Below are positions 8,237-16,663 of a stretch of DNA of 34,405 nucleotides, piece after piece; position 1 is the stretch's first letter, and each line of letters opens with the position of its first letter. The notes under the pieces were generated by a model. The model was not told where the DNA came from and did not search any database. It worked only from the letters and a program-made list of their open reading frames with translations. Both the position numbers and the translations under genes were made by a program. Source of the DNA: Eubacteriales bacterium (GTDB lineage Bacteria > Bacillota > Clostridia > Peptostreptococcales > Anaerovoracaceae); NCBI GenBank assembly GCA_028706405.1, contig JAQWBM010000025.1, positions 1 to 34,405 on the forward strand. Direction: 5' to 3'.

Positions 8237-10075
8237 TCAATTAACAATCGCTGTGATTACAGTCATATCGTCCTTTTCTTTTAAGCCATATCTCTGCACT
8301 GCCTTATTGATGATGAGATCTGACATGGTCTGCGGATCCTTTGAACGGATATTTTCTATGGTCTCCCGGATCCAATCCATATGGCTGTCATTCCTGTCCG
8401 CCTCTGTTATTCCGTCAGAAACAATAATTATTTCATCTCCTCTTCTTGTCTGAAATTCAATATCATTTACCATTATGTTATCTACAATCCCCATAGGCAG
8501 CGCAGCTACTTTGATTATCTCTACCTTATCACCGCGTTTTATAAAAGTTGCGGCTGCACCGATTTTAAATAATTTAATCTTTCCTGTTACTTTATTGAAC
8601 AGACATAAATCTACAGTAGAAAAAATCTCTTCGGTAGATTTAACCAATAGCAGTGAATTGATTGTTTTCAAAGCCAATTCCACATCAAAACCAGCCTTCA
8701 TCAAATTATACAATGAAGTTACGGTTAGCGCGCTCTCTCTTGACGCGCTTTCTCCATTACCCATTCCGTCACTTAAGGCTATAATGTAATCCCCATCGGT
8801 AAGATCGGAACATATATAACTGTCGCCGGATATGTTTTTTTCCTTTGCATAACCTGAAACTCCGACTTCAATTTTGTATTTTTCTTTTATTGGCAGCACG
8901 CTTGTTTCTGTATCCTCAAGAGATTCCATCATGGAGTTCGTCACCTTCGCCATTCCCTTAAACTGCATCGATATGATATTGCTCTTACTCTTTGTACCTG
9001 CGTAAAGTGTCGCAAGCTTCTCAAAGGTCTTTAAATAACCACCGAGAGTCAATTGCATTCGGTCTTTTGCGACCAATTCCTCGTAGATATGATTCTTCCT
9101 GGCTTTCGCCAAGAGCAGTTCAATTTTTCCCATTATTGTTCCCGGAATCAAAATGAAGATCGCTGCTGCCAGAAGTGGATCATAAATGGATATGTATAAC
9201 TCCGGATATCCTTTTATCAGTCCGAACGCAATACAAACCGCAGAAAAACAGAGACCTGTAATCATTCGATTCAGTCCTTTGAAAAAACCTGCTGTCATTC
9301 CTGCGCACGCGAAAATCCCTATAATCGCCGGAGAAGCCGAGGTTATAAGCATAGCGGTCACTCCTGATGCGATTCCGGAAACCCCGCCTTCCATAATTCC
9401 AATTTTGTATCCTATGATCAATGTCACTAATAAAGCTCCCACATATATGATCGAAAAGATGCCCAAAACTTCTACTCCGATACCTCCCAGCATCAATACG
9501 AAAACTGCAGAAGCAGCAATTACTCCTTCTGCTACTTTACTTACACTTTTTTTCTCTTTATCAAAAAAACCATAGAATCTATGAAAAATATAGACGAGCG
9601 CTAATATTAAAATTGCCTCGGTTATAAGCATGAAGATATCATAAATAAATACTAATTGATCTGTAAGAAGATATATCGACTTTGCCAAAACCATTATCCC
9701 TGCAGCAGTAAAAGCCTTGACAACAATCCCAATTCTCAATTTGCCTGTTAAGAAAAATACTGTTCCGCAGACTGTAACCGCTATGGCATCCCCCCATATA
9801 TCATAGCCCGTCCCGTAGTTGGTGAGCACACCAACCAAAATTAGAGGCAAGGCGTAGATGTTTGCTCTCCCCTTGTGCATAAAAACAGTAATTAGTGCTA
9901 TTCCACAGGGAAAAATACTGTAAAGCAAGATAACTCTTCCGAGTAAAACAGAGCTGGCAACAATCACGATTATTTTCGCATAATTATGCGCTGCTACCTT
10001 AGATGCTTCGCGCACTATATTGGCAAGCATACCCGAAAGTGTGTTTCGCACATTTTCTAAAAGTAATTCCATCAT
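8237..10075 (-). CDS. spoIIE: Stage II sporulation protein E (SpoIIE) serine phosphatase
   Basis: Membrane phosphatase that dephosphorylates the anti-anti-sigma factor SpoIIAA to activate sigma-F in the forespore. The first 330 or so residues are a run of hydrophobic helices (about 10). A short central region (about 335-405) leads to a C-terminal PP2C/SpoIIE domain with the metal-site motifs SGDSYICSD, IIALSDGMGNGESAS, IIIVSDGITEAD and the terminal KDDMTVI. From the ATG at 10075 (AAGGGG five bases upstream) it is 612 aa, clearly shorter than B. subtilis SpoIIE (827 aa), mainly because the central regulatory region is short. The GTG at 10081 would overlap the ribosome site. The upstream spacer has TTACAA-20-TATACT, a wide-spaced promoter candidate, but no convincing Spo0A box. 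Confidence 0.95.
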   Translation of the reverse strand: MMELLLENVRNTLSGMLANIVREASKVAAHNYAKIIVIVASSVLLGRVILLYSIFPCGIALITVFMHKGRANIYALPLILVGVLTNYGTGYDIWGDAIAVTVCGTVFFLTGKLRIGIVVKAFTAAGIMVLAKSIYLLTDQLVFIYDIFMLITEAILILALVYIFHRFYGFFDKEKKSVSKVAEGVIAASAVFVLMLGGIGVEVLGIFSIIYVGALLVTLIIGYKIGIMEGGVSGIASGVTAMLITSASPAIIGIFACAGMTAGFFKGLNRMITGLCFSAVCIAFGLIKGYPELYISIYDPLLAAAIFILIPGTIMGKIELLLAKARKNHIYEELVAKDRMQLTLGGYLKTFEKLATLYAGTKSKSNIISMQFKGMAKVTNSMMESLEDTETSVLPIKEKYKIEVGVSGYAKEKNISGDSYICSDLTDGDYIIALSDGMGNGESASRESALTVTSLYNLMKAGFDVELALKTINSLLLVKSTEEIFSTVDLCLFNKVTGKIKLFKIGAAATFIKRGDKVEIIKVAALPMGIVDNIMVNDIEFQTRRGDEIIIVSDGITEADRNDSHMDWIRETIENIRSKDPQTMSDLIINKAVQRYGLKEKDDMTVITAIVN

Positions 10076-10225
10076 AATCACCCCTTTTTTTTTGCTTTAG
10101 TTCGCTAACAATCTATTTTATTAATTTGGTAAATCATTATTAAGTATACTTTGTCTCTTTAGGACTATTTGTAATAATTTGGAATGAAACGACTAAAATT
10201 TTAGATAATTAACGGTATTTTTCAG

Positions 10226-10257
10226 CAAAAAAATACCCAGTTCCAAAGAAACCGGGT
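10226..10257 (-). terminator. Intrinsic terminator after tatD
   Basis: On the minus strand ACCCGGTT/AACTGGGT form an 8-bp stem (one G-T pair) with a 7-base loop, followed by ATTTTTTTGC. It lies 16 bases past the tatD stop. Confidence 0.85.
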
Positions 10258-10272
10258 CTGGGTTTGTAAATA

Positions 10273-11067
10273 CTAATCGATTAAAAAGAATTTTCTTGCA
10301 TTTTCGCAGGTTATCCTGGCAACCTCTTTATAACTGATTCCCAGGATTTCTGCAATTTTTTCAGCAGTATATCTAACATAATCCGGCTGATTTCGTTTGC
10401 CCCGAAGTGGTTCGGGGGTCAAATAAGGGGAATCTGTTTCGATGAGCAGATGCTCAATTGGAATCTCCTGCACCACCTCAATATTTCTTCTCGCATTTTT
10501 ATAGGTAACCGGACCGGCGATAGAGATCGCAGCACCAAGCTTTATATATTGACGTGCCAGTTCTTTGCTTCCTGAAAAACAATGAATAAGAACCTTTACA
10601 TCTCCCAGGCTATCAATTCTTGATTTACTGAAAGCGCCCTCTTCCTTTAATATTCGCATCACATCGTCATTGGCATCTCGGTCGTGTATCACAATCGGCA
10701 ATCCCAATTCCAATGCCAGCTGTATCTGACGGCGGAACCAATGCTGCTGAACGTCCTTTTCCGAAAGGTTGCGGTAATAATCCAAGCCAATTTCTCCGAT
10801 AGCCTTAACCTTTGGTTTTTTAGCTAACCCTTGAAACATTGCAAGAGTCAGTTCATCCATCGTTTCCGCATCGTGAGGATGGCATCCGACAACTGCATAA
10901 CACCAAGGATACTTTTTAGCATGCTCTACCGCCTTTACCGAACTTTCCAAATCATAGCCGATGTCCATGACATATTCCACATCAGATTGTTCTATTGCTT
11001 CAACGATCTTTTCCAGATCATCACTGTATTGTCCACTATTCAAATGAGCGTGAGAATCAAATAGCAT
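10273..11067 (-). CDS. tatD: TatD-family metal-dependent hydrolase (DNase)
   Basis: TIM-barrel amidohydrolase-fold nuclease of the TatD/YcfH family. All family motifs are in order: FDSHAHLN (metal ligands), the catalytic-region EIGLDYYRN, PIVIHDRDANDD, VLIHCFSGS, and ETDSPYLTPEPLRGKRNQP. The ATG at 11067 has GAAAGGAA directly upstream and gives 264 aa, normal for TatD. A longer frame to 11148 would add 27 residues that read through the ribosome site, so I reject it. It lies 140 bases downstream of metG, the same metS-tatD neighbourhood as in B. subtilis (metS-yabD). It has its own strong terminator. Confidence 0.95.
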   Translation of the reverse strand: MLFDSHAHLNSGQYSDDLEKIVEAIEQSDVEYVMDIGYDLESSVKAVEHAKKYPWCYAVVGCHPHDAETMDELTLAMFQGLAKKPKVKAIGEIGLDYYRNLSEKDVQQHWFRRQIQLALELGLPIVIHDRDANDDVMRILKEEGAFSKSRIDSLGDVKVLIHCFSGSKELARQYIKLGAAISIAGPVTYKNARRNIEVVQEIPIEHLLIETDSPYLTPEPLRGKRNQPDYVRYTAEKIAEILGISYKEVARITCENARKFFLID

Positions 11068-11164
11068 TTCCTTTCCTTTCCTAACTGGCTTTTGTACGCC
11101 CGATCGCAACGGAATATTTTCATAGAAAACCGTCGGAGCATTGGTCAAATTGTAAACGGCCGGA

Positions 11165-11188
11165 TTTTCGAGAAAATATGCCCGGCAG
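11165..11188. repeat. 24-bp repeat shared with 28699-28722
   Basis: The core AGAAAATATGCCCGGCAG, preceded by TTTTCG, matches the second copy at 22 of 24 positions. It lies in the metG-tatD spacer. TTTTC.AGAAAA forms a small palindrome. Confidence 0.5.
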
Positions 11189-11207
11189 TCGCTTGAATTA
11201 AAAAGCT

Positions 11208-13124
11208 TCAGGTTACGGAGTTTCCATCAGCGGCATCTGTAGTTACAAAAGCCAGCTTCTCCCCATTATCTGCAAAAAGTATCATTCCTTTGGACTCTTC
11301 TCCGCGAAGGTTGATTGGTTTCAGATTTGCAACAACAATCACCGTTTTCCCAACCATTTCATCGGGAGAGTAGAATTTTGCCACTCCTGAAACGATTTGC
11401 CTCGTATCAGTTCCGATTTTAACCTTAGAAACCAACAGCTTATCAGCTTTTGGGTGTTTCTTGCATTCCAGTATCTTGCCTGACTTCAGATCGATTTTCT
11501 CAAAGTCCTCCATGGTGATTTCAGGTTTAAATACTGTCGGTGGTATCTCCGGTTCAGAAAGCTCTTCCTTAAGTGCTTCCAATTCTTCCAATTCTTTTTC
11601 GATATCAAGTCTCGGGAAAATAGCCGCACCCTTTTTGACCTTTTCACCGCCCATAAGATCAAAGGTAAAAGCATCCTCCCAGGCTACATCGGCATACCAA
11701 ATACCAAGTTGTTTTCTGATTTCCTTGGATGTCGTATGCATGAACGGATATATAAGTATAGAAATAACGCGAATTGCTTCCGCAAGATTATGAAGTACGG
11801 TGTAAAGCCGATCCTTTGAGGCTTCGTCCTTTGCCAGAACCCAAGGAATTGTCTCGTCGATATATTTGTTAGTCCTTCTTACTACAATCCAGATTTCCTC
11901 CAGTGCCTGGCTGAAGCTGAATTTGTTCATGTAGGCTTCCACTTTTTCTGCCGCGCCTAGGGCAACGCTCTTTAAATCTTCATCAAACTCTCCGGCTGTC
12001 TTTGCCTGCGGCAATATCCCATCATTGTATTTTTCGATCATGGCAACAGTTCTGCTTACCAGATTCCCAAGATCATTAGTAAGGTCGTAATTCATTCGGT
12101 TCAGCATCACTTCATTTGTAAACAGACCGTCCTGCCCAAAGGTGTATTCTCTTAGCAAAAAGTACTTCAATGCATCCACGCCGTATCGCTCAATCAGTTT
12201 AACCGGATCTACAATGTTTCCTCTTGATTTTGACATCTTACCGCCTTCAAGCAGGATCCATCCGTGTCCAAGTACCTTTTTAGGAAGCGGGACATCTATG
12301 GACATAAGTATTGCCGGCCAAATAATGGAATGGAATCGCACGATTTCCTTCCCTACAAGGTGTACATCCGCAGGCCAATATTTATCATATTTTTCAGGTT
12401 CATCCGGATATCCCAAGGCAGTGATATAGTTTGAAAGTGCATCCAGCCAAACATAAATGACATGCTTTTCATCAATAGGAACCGGAATACCCCAGTCAAA
12501 GGATGATCTCGAGATACACAAATCTTCCAGTCCTTGTCTCGCAAAGCTCAGCATCTCGTTTCGCCTGGTCTCGGGCTGCAGAAATTCGGGATTGTTCTCA
12601 AATAGGTCAATAAGCCTATCCTGATATTTGGAAAGCTTGAAAAAATATGCGGATTCCTTGGTCTTTTCTACTGATCTTCCGCAATCCGGGCATTTTCCAT
12701 CCACTATCTGGGTCTCTGTCCAAAAAGCTTCGCACGGGGTACAGTACCAACCTTCATATTCCCCCTTGTAGATATCTCCCTTTTCATACATCTTCATAAA
12801 TATATTCTGAACCCTCTTCACATGGCGAGATTCTGTTGTCCGAATAAAATCATCATAGGAAATTTCCATGGTTTCCCAAAGCTCTTTTATGCCATCAACT
12901 ATTTCATCCACATGCTGCTTCGGAGAGACACCTTTTTTGGCGGCTACTTTTTGAATTTTCTGTCCGTGCTCGTCTGTTCCGGTCAAAAACATCACATCGT
13001 AACCGGTCAGTCGCTTAAACCGTGCCATAGCGTCAGCCATCACGGTGCAATAAGTGTGTCCAATGTGCAGGTTGGAGCTTGGATAATATATAGGTGTTGA
13101 AATATAATAGGTTTTCTTTGACAT
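11208..13124 (-). CDS. metG: Methionyl-tRNA synthetase
   Basis: Class I synthetase that charges tRNA(Met). It has the HIGH motif in [20 protein letters not shown], zinc-knuckle cysteines in CTPCEAF and CPDCGRS (about residues 128-148), the KMSKS loop in [14 protein letters not shown], an anticodon-binding helical domain, and a C-terminal EMAP/Trbp111-type tRNA-binding domain (about 535-638) with [27 protein letters not shown] and [18 protein letters not shown]. The 638 aa is normal for the dimerising form. The ATG at 13124 has AAAGGA ten bases upstream. A TATACT (13245-13240) suits a -10 box, but the matching -35 is poor. The 375-base upstream spacer holds a long stem-loop and a three-unit repeat, and no T-box. 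Confidence 0.97.
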   Translation of the reverse strand: MSKKTYYISTPIYYPSSNLHIGHTYCTVMADAMARFKRLTGYDVMFLTGTDEHGQKIQKVAAKKGVSPKQHVDEIVDGIKELWETMEISYDDFIRTTESRHVKRVQNIFMKMYEKGDIYKGEYEGWYCTPCEAFWTETQIVDGKCPDCGRSVEKTKESAYFFKLSKYQDRLIDLFENNPEFLQPETRRNEMLSFARQGLEDLCISRSSFDWGIPVPIDEKHVIYVWLDALSNYITALGYPDEPEKYDKYWPADVHLVGKEIVRFHSIIWPAILMSIDVPLPKKVLGHGWILLEGGKMSKSRGNIVDPVKLIERYGVDALKYFLLREYTFGQDGLFTNEVMLNRMNYDLTNDLGNLVSRTVAMIEKYNDGILPQAKTAGEFDEDLKSVALGAAEKVEAYMNKFSFSQALEEIWIVVRRTNKYIDETIPWVLAKDEASKDRLYTVLHNLAEAIRVISILIYPFMHTTSKEIRKQLGIWYADVAWEDAFTFDLMGGEKVKKGAAIFPRLDIEKELEELEALKEELSEPEIPPTVFKPEITMEDFEKIDLKSGKILECKKHPKADKLLVSKVKIGTDTRQIVSGVAKFYSPDEMVGKTVIVVANLKPINLRGEESKGMILFADNGEKLAFVTTDAADGNSVT

Positions 13125-13145
13125 CGTAGCTACATCCTTTCGTGC

Positions 13146-13207
13146 CTGATCCGAATTACCGGCTCGCCAATCCCTTGAACGTGATTGCCGGCGAGCGAAT
13201 TGATCAG
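13146..13207 (-). other. Structured leader hairpin upstream of metG
   Basis: On the transcribed (minus) strand the leader can fold as nested helices: CTGATC/GATCAG, AATT/AATT, GCTCGC/GCGAGC and CAATC/GATTG, closing a loop of about 10 bases. The ribosome site of metG starts a few bases further on. No T-run follows, so it is not a simple terminator. The role is unknown. Confidence 0.5.
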
Positions 13208-13325
13208 TAGATTCCGAACGGCAGTTAAATTATCGTATTAGTATATCACAATTACTGCATAAATAAAATAATTTCTTCCATTTCTACTGACATATGCTGC
13301 TATTTTGTGTTACTTTCACGGCTAA

Positions 13326-13466
13326 GTGAACAAAAACCGAAGTAGTGTGTGACTTGAATGGAACTATATGGAAAAATCTCACACACTACTTGAGAATTTG
13401 CACGGGTTTATGCTAGAAATATGTTCTTCTTCCAAAAAATTCACACACAACTCGATATTTTTGCTC
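13326..13466. repeat. Three-unit TCACACAC repeat between aroK and metG
   Basis: Three related units of about 26 bases share TCACACAC-W-ACT-Y followed by a T-rich end (GR-WTTTTTG-like). Unit A (13326-13352) is inverted; units B (13379-13403) and C (13441-13466) are direct. A and B make a perfect 13-bp inverted repeat with a 26-base loop. On the minus strand this is followed by CGGTTTTTG and could serve as the terminator of the upstream kinase gene. Confidence 0.6.
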
Positions 13467-13502
13467 AAATTTCCCACTTTTTCATTGGAACGTGGACCGC
13501 AA

Positions 13503-14009
13503 CTATTTTTTCATGTTTAACAAGGCTTCCCGTATCAGCATCACTGATTCCCTGAGAGCCAGCCCCTTCGTATCAACGATCATATCCGCATATTTTTCGT
13601 AAAGGGGGGTCCTTTCGGCGTAAATATCCTGCAGGGTCTGCCCCTCCCTCATGGAAATCCCCCGTTCTGCCAAATCGCCAAGCCTGCTTCGGAGCTCGTC
13701 CAGGGGCAGCCGGATGTAGATAATGGTTCCGATTTCATCCAGATGGACCATCGCCTCTTTTCCGTATACTGCACTGCCTCCTGTGGCGATCACCGTCCTA
13801 TCGGCTGCAATGTTTGCAATGACTTCATTTTCAACAGAATTAAACCCCTCCGGTCCCTGTTCCTGTATGATTTCGCTAAGCAGCCGGTTTTCTCTTTCCT
13901 GAATGAGCAGATCCGCATCGATAAAATGATATCCCAATACTTTAGCCAGCACGATGCCGATAGTACTCTTGCCACAGCCCGGCATTCCGATTAAAATGAT
14001 ATTATTCAC
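13503..14009 (-). CDS. aroK: Shikimate kinase-like P-loop kinase
   Basis: Predicted to phosphorylate shikimate in aromatic amino-acid synthesis. It has Walker A GMPGCGKST, the substrate-Asp motif FIDADLLIQ, the Arg/Ser-containing NSVENEV, the glycine loop IATGGSAVYG, and a lid with ERTPLYEKYAD. Classical AroK has GGG in the glycine loop; here it is GGS, as in a set of shikimate-kinase-like proteins I recall from Clostridia, so the substrate is not certain. Start choice: GTG at 14009 gives 168 aa, standard for the family, with AAAGGGG ten bases upstream. A frame open to an ATG at 14081 would add 24 residues unlike the family. No other aro genes lie nearby, so the context gives no support for the pathway. 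Confidence 0.8.
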   Translation of the reverse strand: MNNIILIGMPGCGKSTIGIVLAKVLGYHFIDADLLIQERENRLLSEIIQEQGPEGFNSVENEVIANIAADRTVIATGGSAVYGKEAMVHLDEIGTIIYIRLPLDELRSRLGDLAERGISMREGQTLQDIYAERTPLYEKYADMIVDTKGLALRESVMLIREALLNMKK

Positions 14010-14106
14010 ACTTCTTAAACCCCTTTCATCAAAATATGGGTCTGGTACTCTGGAATACTTAAATTTCTCCTCGCCGGGCATTTCCAGTTTTAGGTGTTAC
14101 AAGGGG

Positions 14107-14457
14107 CTAATATGCTTTATCCCGATCAAACTTTTCCGCCCAGGTCTCCTCCATTCTTTTCAGACGATCCCGAAAACCCGCGTTACTTTCCGCCTCTTTC
14201 TTCTCCGTTTCTTCCAGAAACTCCAGCGTAAAGGCTTCAGCACCATTCTGGTTGAAATCTTTCTGCATCTTCGGATGGAGGCAGGAGTTCATCCTCATCG
14301 AAAAGTTAAAACGGTTCTGAAAGGATTGCAAATCTACCTCCGCCTTCAGCATATATCTTCCGTTGGCGGTATTGGTTATTTTGTATATTCCGCCGGTTGT
14401 TTTTCTTTGTTTATATTCACTTACAATTTCTCTTTTTCTGTCTTTATTTATTCCCAT
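14107..14457 (-). CDS. GIY-YIG domain protein with degenerate motif
   Basis: Small protein (about 116 aa) with an N-terminal KREIVSEYKQRKTTGGIYKITNT that matches the start of a GIY-YIG nuclease domain: a short basic helix, then GIY-I-N. The second half of the signature, normally YIG, reads YML (NGRYMLKAE), so catalysis may be lost. The HPKMQKDFNQNGAEAFTLEFLE segment matches the conserved HP.LQ.D....G...F...(I/L)L region of these small proteins. ATG 14457 has AGGA nine bases upstream; ATGs at 14466 and 14475 are alternatives. It is co-transcribed 22-40 bases behind the DUF6530-like gene. A DNA-binding or regulatory role is more likely than a nuclease role (inference). Confidence 0.7.
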   Translation of the reverse strand: MGINKDRKREIVSEYKQRKTTGGIYKITNTANGRYMLKAEVDLQSFQNRFNFSMRMNSCLHPKMQKDFNQNGAEAFTLEFLEETEKKEAESNAGFRDRLKRMEETWAEKFDRDKAY

Positions 14458-14497
14458 TTTTTTCATTCCTATCATTTCAACTCAGGAGACGATTCCT

Positions 14498-14980
14498 CTA
14501 ATATCCCAGTTCTTTAAGAAGGCGTGACAGCATATGGAACCGTTCTCCCAGCAGTTCGCTGTCGTTTGCCAGAATCTGTCTTACTGTCTTGATATCCTCA
14601 TCTATCATATTGTTCTCCGTGCAGATCTTCACTGTCATAGCGTCTCCCTGCAATCCGATCCGATCGATCACCGGATTCTCCGGATCATAAAGTTTTTCAT
14701 GTCTATATGCCTCTCTGAAATATTTTTCCGCCTCGCATACGAAAATTGCCATGTCCAGCACCCGATGCAGGGGCATTTCTTCAGACTGTCTTGACCATTT
14801 TTCTCCCGTGTGTCTCCAAACCTTAGCGGATATGTCCAGTTTTCCTCTGTCATTCCATTGAGCAAGCCCGAGGGAAAGTCCCTGGGCATCGGTATTATAG
14901 GCGTAACGGCCGTCGATATTTCCATAGCCCTCTCCTACAATAACCGGTTTGTGTTTTAAAGTTGTCGGTATTTTCATCAT
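14498..14980 (-). CDS. Conserved hypothetical protein, DUF6530-like
   Basis: A 160-residue soluble protein with no signal peptide or membrane segment. Recognisable blocks are KIPTTLKHKPVIVGEGYG, IDGRYAYNTDAQGLSLGLAQ, KVWRHTGEKWSRQSEEMPLH and DPENPVIDRIGLQGDAMT, and the ending LSRLLKELGY. I recall this pattern as the DUF6530 family, common in gut Bacillota and of unknown function; the family name rests on memory. GGAGGG lies eight bases before the first ATG. A textbook sigma-A promoter (15060-15032) with a palindrome over its -10 box drives it together with the GIY-YIG-like gene, so the pair looks like a small regulated cassette between the kinase gene and metNIQ. Confidence 0.75.
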   Translation of the reverse strand: MMKIPTTLKHKPVIVGEGYGNIDGRYAYNTDAQGLSLGLAQWNDRGKLDISAKVWRHTGEKWSRQSEEMPLHRVLDMAIFVCEAEKYFREAYRHEKLYDPENPVIDRIGLQGDAMTVKICTENNMIDEDIKTVRQILANDSELLGERFHMLSRLLKELGY

Positions 14981-15023
14981 CTCTATTCCCTCCGCAGTTT
15001 CCAGTTTGTTAAACTACTAACTT

Positions 15024-15060
15024 ACTAAATTAGTATATGATAAACTCACTTGTTTGTCAA
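15024..15060 (-). promoter_or_regulatory. Sigma-A promoter with overlapping palindromic operator
   Basis: On the minus strand: TTGACA (15060-15055), 17-base spacer, TATACT (15037-15032). The perfect palindrome ACTAAATTAGT (15034-15024) overlaps the -10 box, and TTAGTA-like half-sites repeat just downstream. It drives the DUF6530-like gene; a repressor site is inferred. Confidence 0.8.
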
Positions 15061-15063
15061 TAC

Positions 15064-15097
15064 AATACAAAAACAGCTGACGAAACCCGCCAGCTGT
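15064..15097 (-). terminator. Intrinsic terminator after metQ
   Basis: On the minus strand ACAGCTGGCG/CGTCAGCTGT form a 10-bp stem (one G-T pair) with loop GGTTT, then TTTTGTATTG. It ends the metNIQ operon. Confidence 0.9.
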
Positions 15098-15140
15098 CCG
15101 GCATCCCAGCAAGGGATAAAAATCAAATGCTTTTACTGAT

Positions 15141-15971
15141 TTAGAAAACAGGCACCACCGCGCCTTCATATTTTTCTTCTATAAATGCTCTGGTTTCTTC
15201 TGATGTAAGAGCCTGAGTCAACATCTGTATTTCAGGTCTTTCCTGATCACCATCGTAAACGGCAACAATATTCGCAAAGGTCTGAGCTGCTTCAGAATCT
15301 GCGCTCTCCACTGCCAAAGCATCGGAGACGTTAAATCCCGCTTCTATAGCATAGTTTCCATTGATGATAGCGAAGTCCACATCCTGAACTGCTCGTGCTA
15401 CTGCTGCTGCTTCTGCCTCAAAGAATGTTATATTCTTTGGATTTTCAATGATGTCATTCGGTGTTGCATCTAAACCAATTCCATCCTTCAGTTTAATCAG
15501 TCCTTCTTGTTCGAGCAGTAAAAGAGCTCTTGCTTCGTTTGTCGGATCATTGGGAACTGCAATGGCAGCACCATCAGCTAATTCATCAAGAGTTGCTGTT
15601 TTTCCCGCAAAGAGTCCCATTGGCTCATAGTGCACAGCGACTGCAGACACAAGATTAGTATCATTGCTTTCATTAAAGCTTACCAAATATGGCAGATGCT
15701 GAAAATAATTTGCATCCAGCTCACGGCTATCAACTGCTATGTTTGGAATCACGTAATCCGTATACTCTGCAATCTGAAGGTCGATCCCTTCTTCCGCCAG
15801 CATCGGCTTAACAAATTCAAGAATCTCCGCATGGGGTACCGTAGATGCGCCAACCTTCAATACCACTACATCAGATTCTTCTCCCTGTTTGGAGTCTCCA
15901 TTACCACCGCATGCTGTAAATGCAAAAACTGCTGCAACAAGAACTAAAACTAATACTAACTTCTTTTTCAT
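15141..15971 (-). CDS. metQ: Methionine ABC transporter substrate-binding lipoprotein (MetQ/NlpA)
   Basis: Binds methionine outside the membrane and delivers it to MetNI. A signal peptide (MKKKLVLVLVLVAAVFAF) ends in a TAC-G lipobox with the lipidated Cys near residue 21. The mature part shows the NlpA-family landmarks KVGASTVPHAEILEFV, the ELDANYFQHLPYL segment and AVPNDPTNEARALLLLE, then a NPKNITFFEAEAA-like segment and DFAIINGNYAIEAG. At 276 aa it has normal length. The start overlaps the metI stop by one base (TAATG), with GGAGGG upstream. It is last in the metN-metI-metQ operon and closed by a strong terminator. Confidence 0.95.
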   Translation of the reverse strand: MKKKLVLVLVLVAAVFAFTACGGNGDSKQGEESDVVVLKVGASTVPHAEILEFVKPMLAEEGIDLQIAEYTDYVIPNIAVDSRELDANYFQHLPYLVSFNESNDTNLVSAVAVHYEPMGLFAGKTATLDELADGAAIAVPNDPTNEARALLLLEQEGLIKLKDGIGLDATPNDIIENPKNITFFEAEAAAVARAVQDVDFAIINGNYAIEAGFNVSDALAVESADSEAAQTFANIVAVYDGDQERPEIQMLTQALTSEETRAFIEEKYEGAVVPVF

Positions 15972-16663
15972 TAATTTTTCCCTCCTCCAATTTTATTTTT
16001 TAATCTCTTATCTATTTTTCTTGATATCCCGTTGCCAAGGACCTGTATGATCTGCACCAGAATTATCAAAATAATGATCGTTGCTATCATAACATCCGAC
16101 TGGTATTTATAATGCCCGTAACGGACAGCCACATCTCCCAGTCCGCCAGCGCCGATAACACCGGCCATCGCAGCATAGCCAAACAGGGTGATAAAGGTTA
16201 TGGACGCACCAAGCACGATGGAGGGCAAACCTTCCGGCAGGATGACCTTCCAGACGATTTGCCTTATACTGGCTCCTGCAGACTGTGCGACCTCTATCAC
16301 GCCTGCATCAACCTCCATTAAAGCACTTTCCACCATTCTTGCAACAAAAGGCGTCGCTGCTATGACTAAAGGCAGTATTACAGCCTTTGGACCGATCGCA
16401 CTCCCCATAACAAATCTTGTAAATGGGATCAATGCCACCAGCAATATAATAAAGGGTATGGAACGGCCTACATTGACGACCCAGCCCAAGCAGGCATTCA
16501 GAGACTTATGAGGCCATATCCCATGAGGTTGGCTTATCACCAGCAAGACTCCCAGAGGAATCCCCAAAATATATGCGAACAATGTAGACAAGGTGGTCTG
16601 ATAGATTGTGATCCAAGTGTTTTCGATTAGTAAACTTCCGTATTGTGCTATAAATTCACTCAA
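15971..16663 (-). CDS. metI: Methionine ABC transporter permease
   Basis: Inner-membrane permease of the methionine importer, 230 aa with five or so transmembrane helices. The NVGRSIPFIILLVALIPFTRF segment and the EAA-type coupling loop (VAQSAGASIRQIVWKVILPEGLPSIVLG), which docks on MetN, are typical of MetI. GAGGLGDVAVRYGHYKYQSDVM near the end is also diagnostic. The start is a TTG at 16663 overlapping the metN stop by eight bases, with AAAGGGGTGA at proper distance, so translation is probably coupled to metN. Confidence 0.95.
   Translation of the reverse strand: MSEFIAQYGSLLIENTWITIYQTTLSTLFAYILGIPLGVLLVISQPHGIWPHKSLNACLGWVVNVGRSIPFIILLVALIPFTRFVMGSAIGPKAVILPLVIAATPFVARMVESALMEVDAGVIEVAQSAGASIRQIVWKVILPEGLPSIVLGASITFITLFGYAAMAGVIGAGGLGDVAVRYGHYKYQSDVMIATIIILIILVQIIQVLGNGISRKIDKRLKNKIGGGKN

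Noticed and set aside
11068..11148. Longer TatD with 27 extra N-terminal residues
   Set aside because: The extension translates the ribosome site and spacer, and family members start directly at the DSHAHLN strand.
13326..13466. CRISPR array
   Set aside because: Only three degenerate units, one inverted, with unequal spacing and no cas genes.
13125..13500. T-box riboswitch before metG
   Set aside because: The GGGTGGNACCGCG T-box sequence is absent, and no specifier arrangement is seen.
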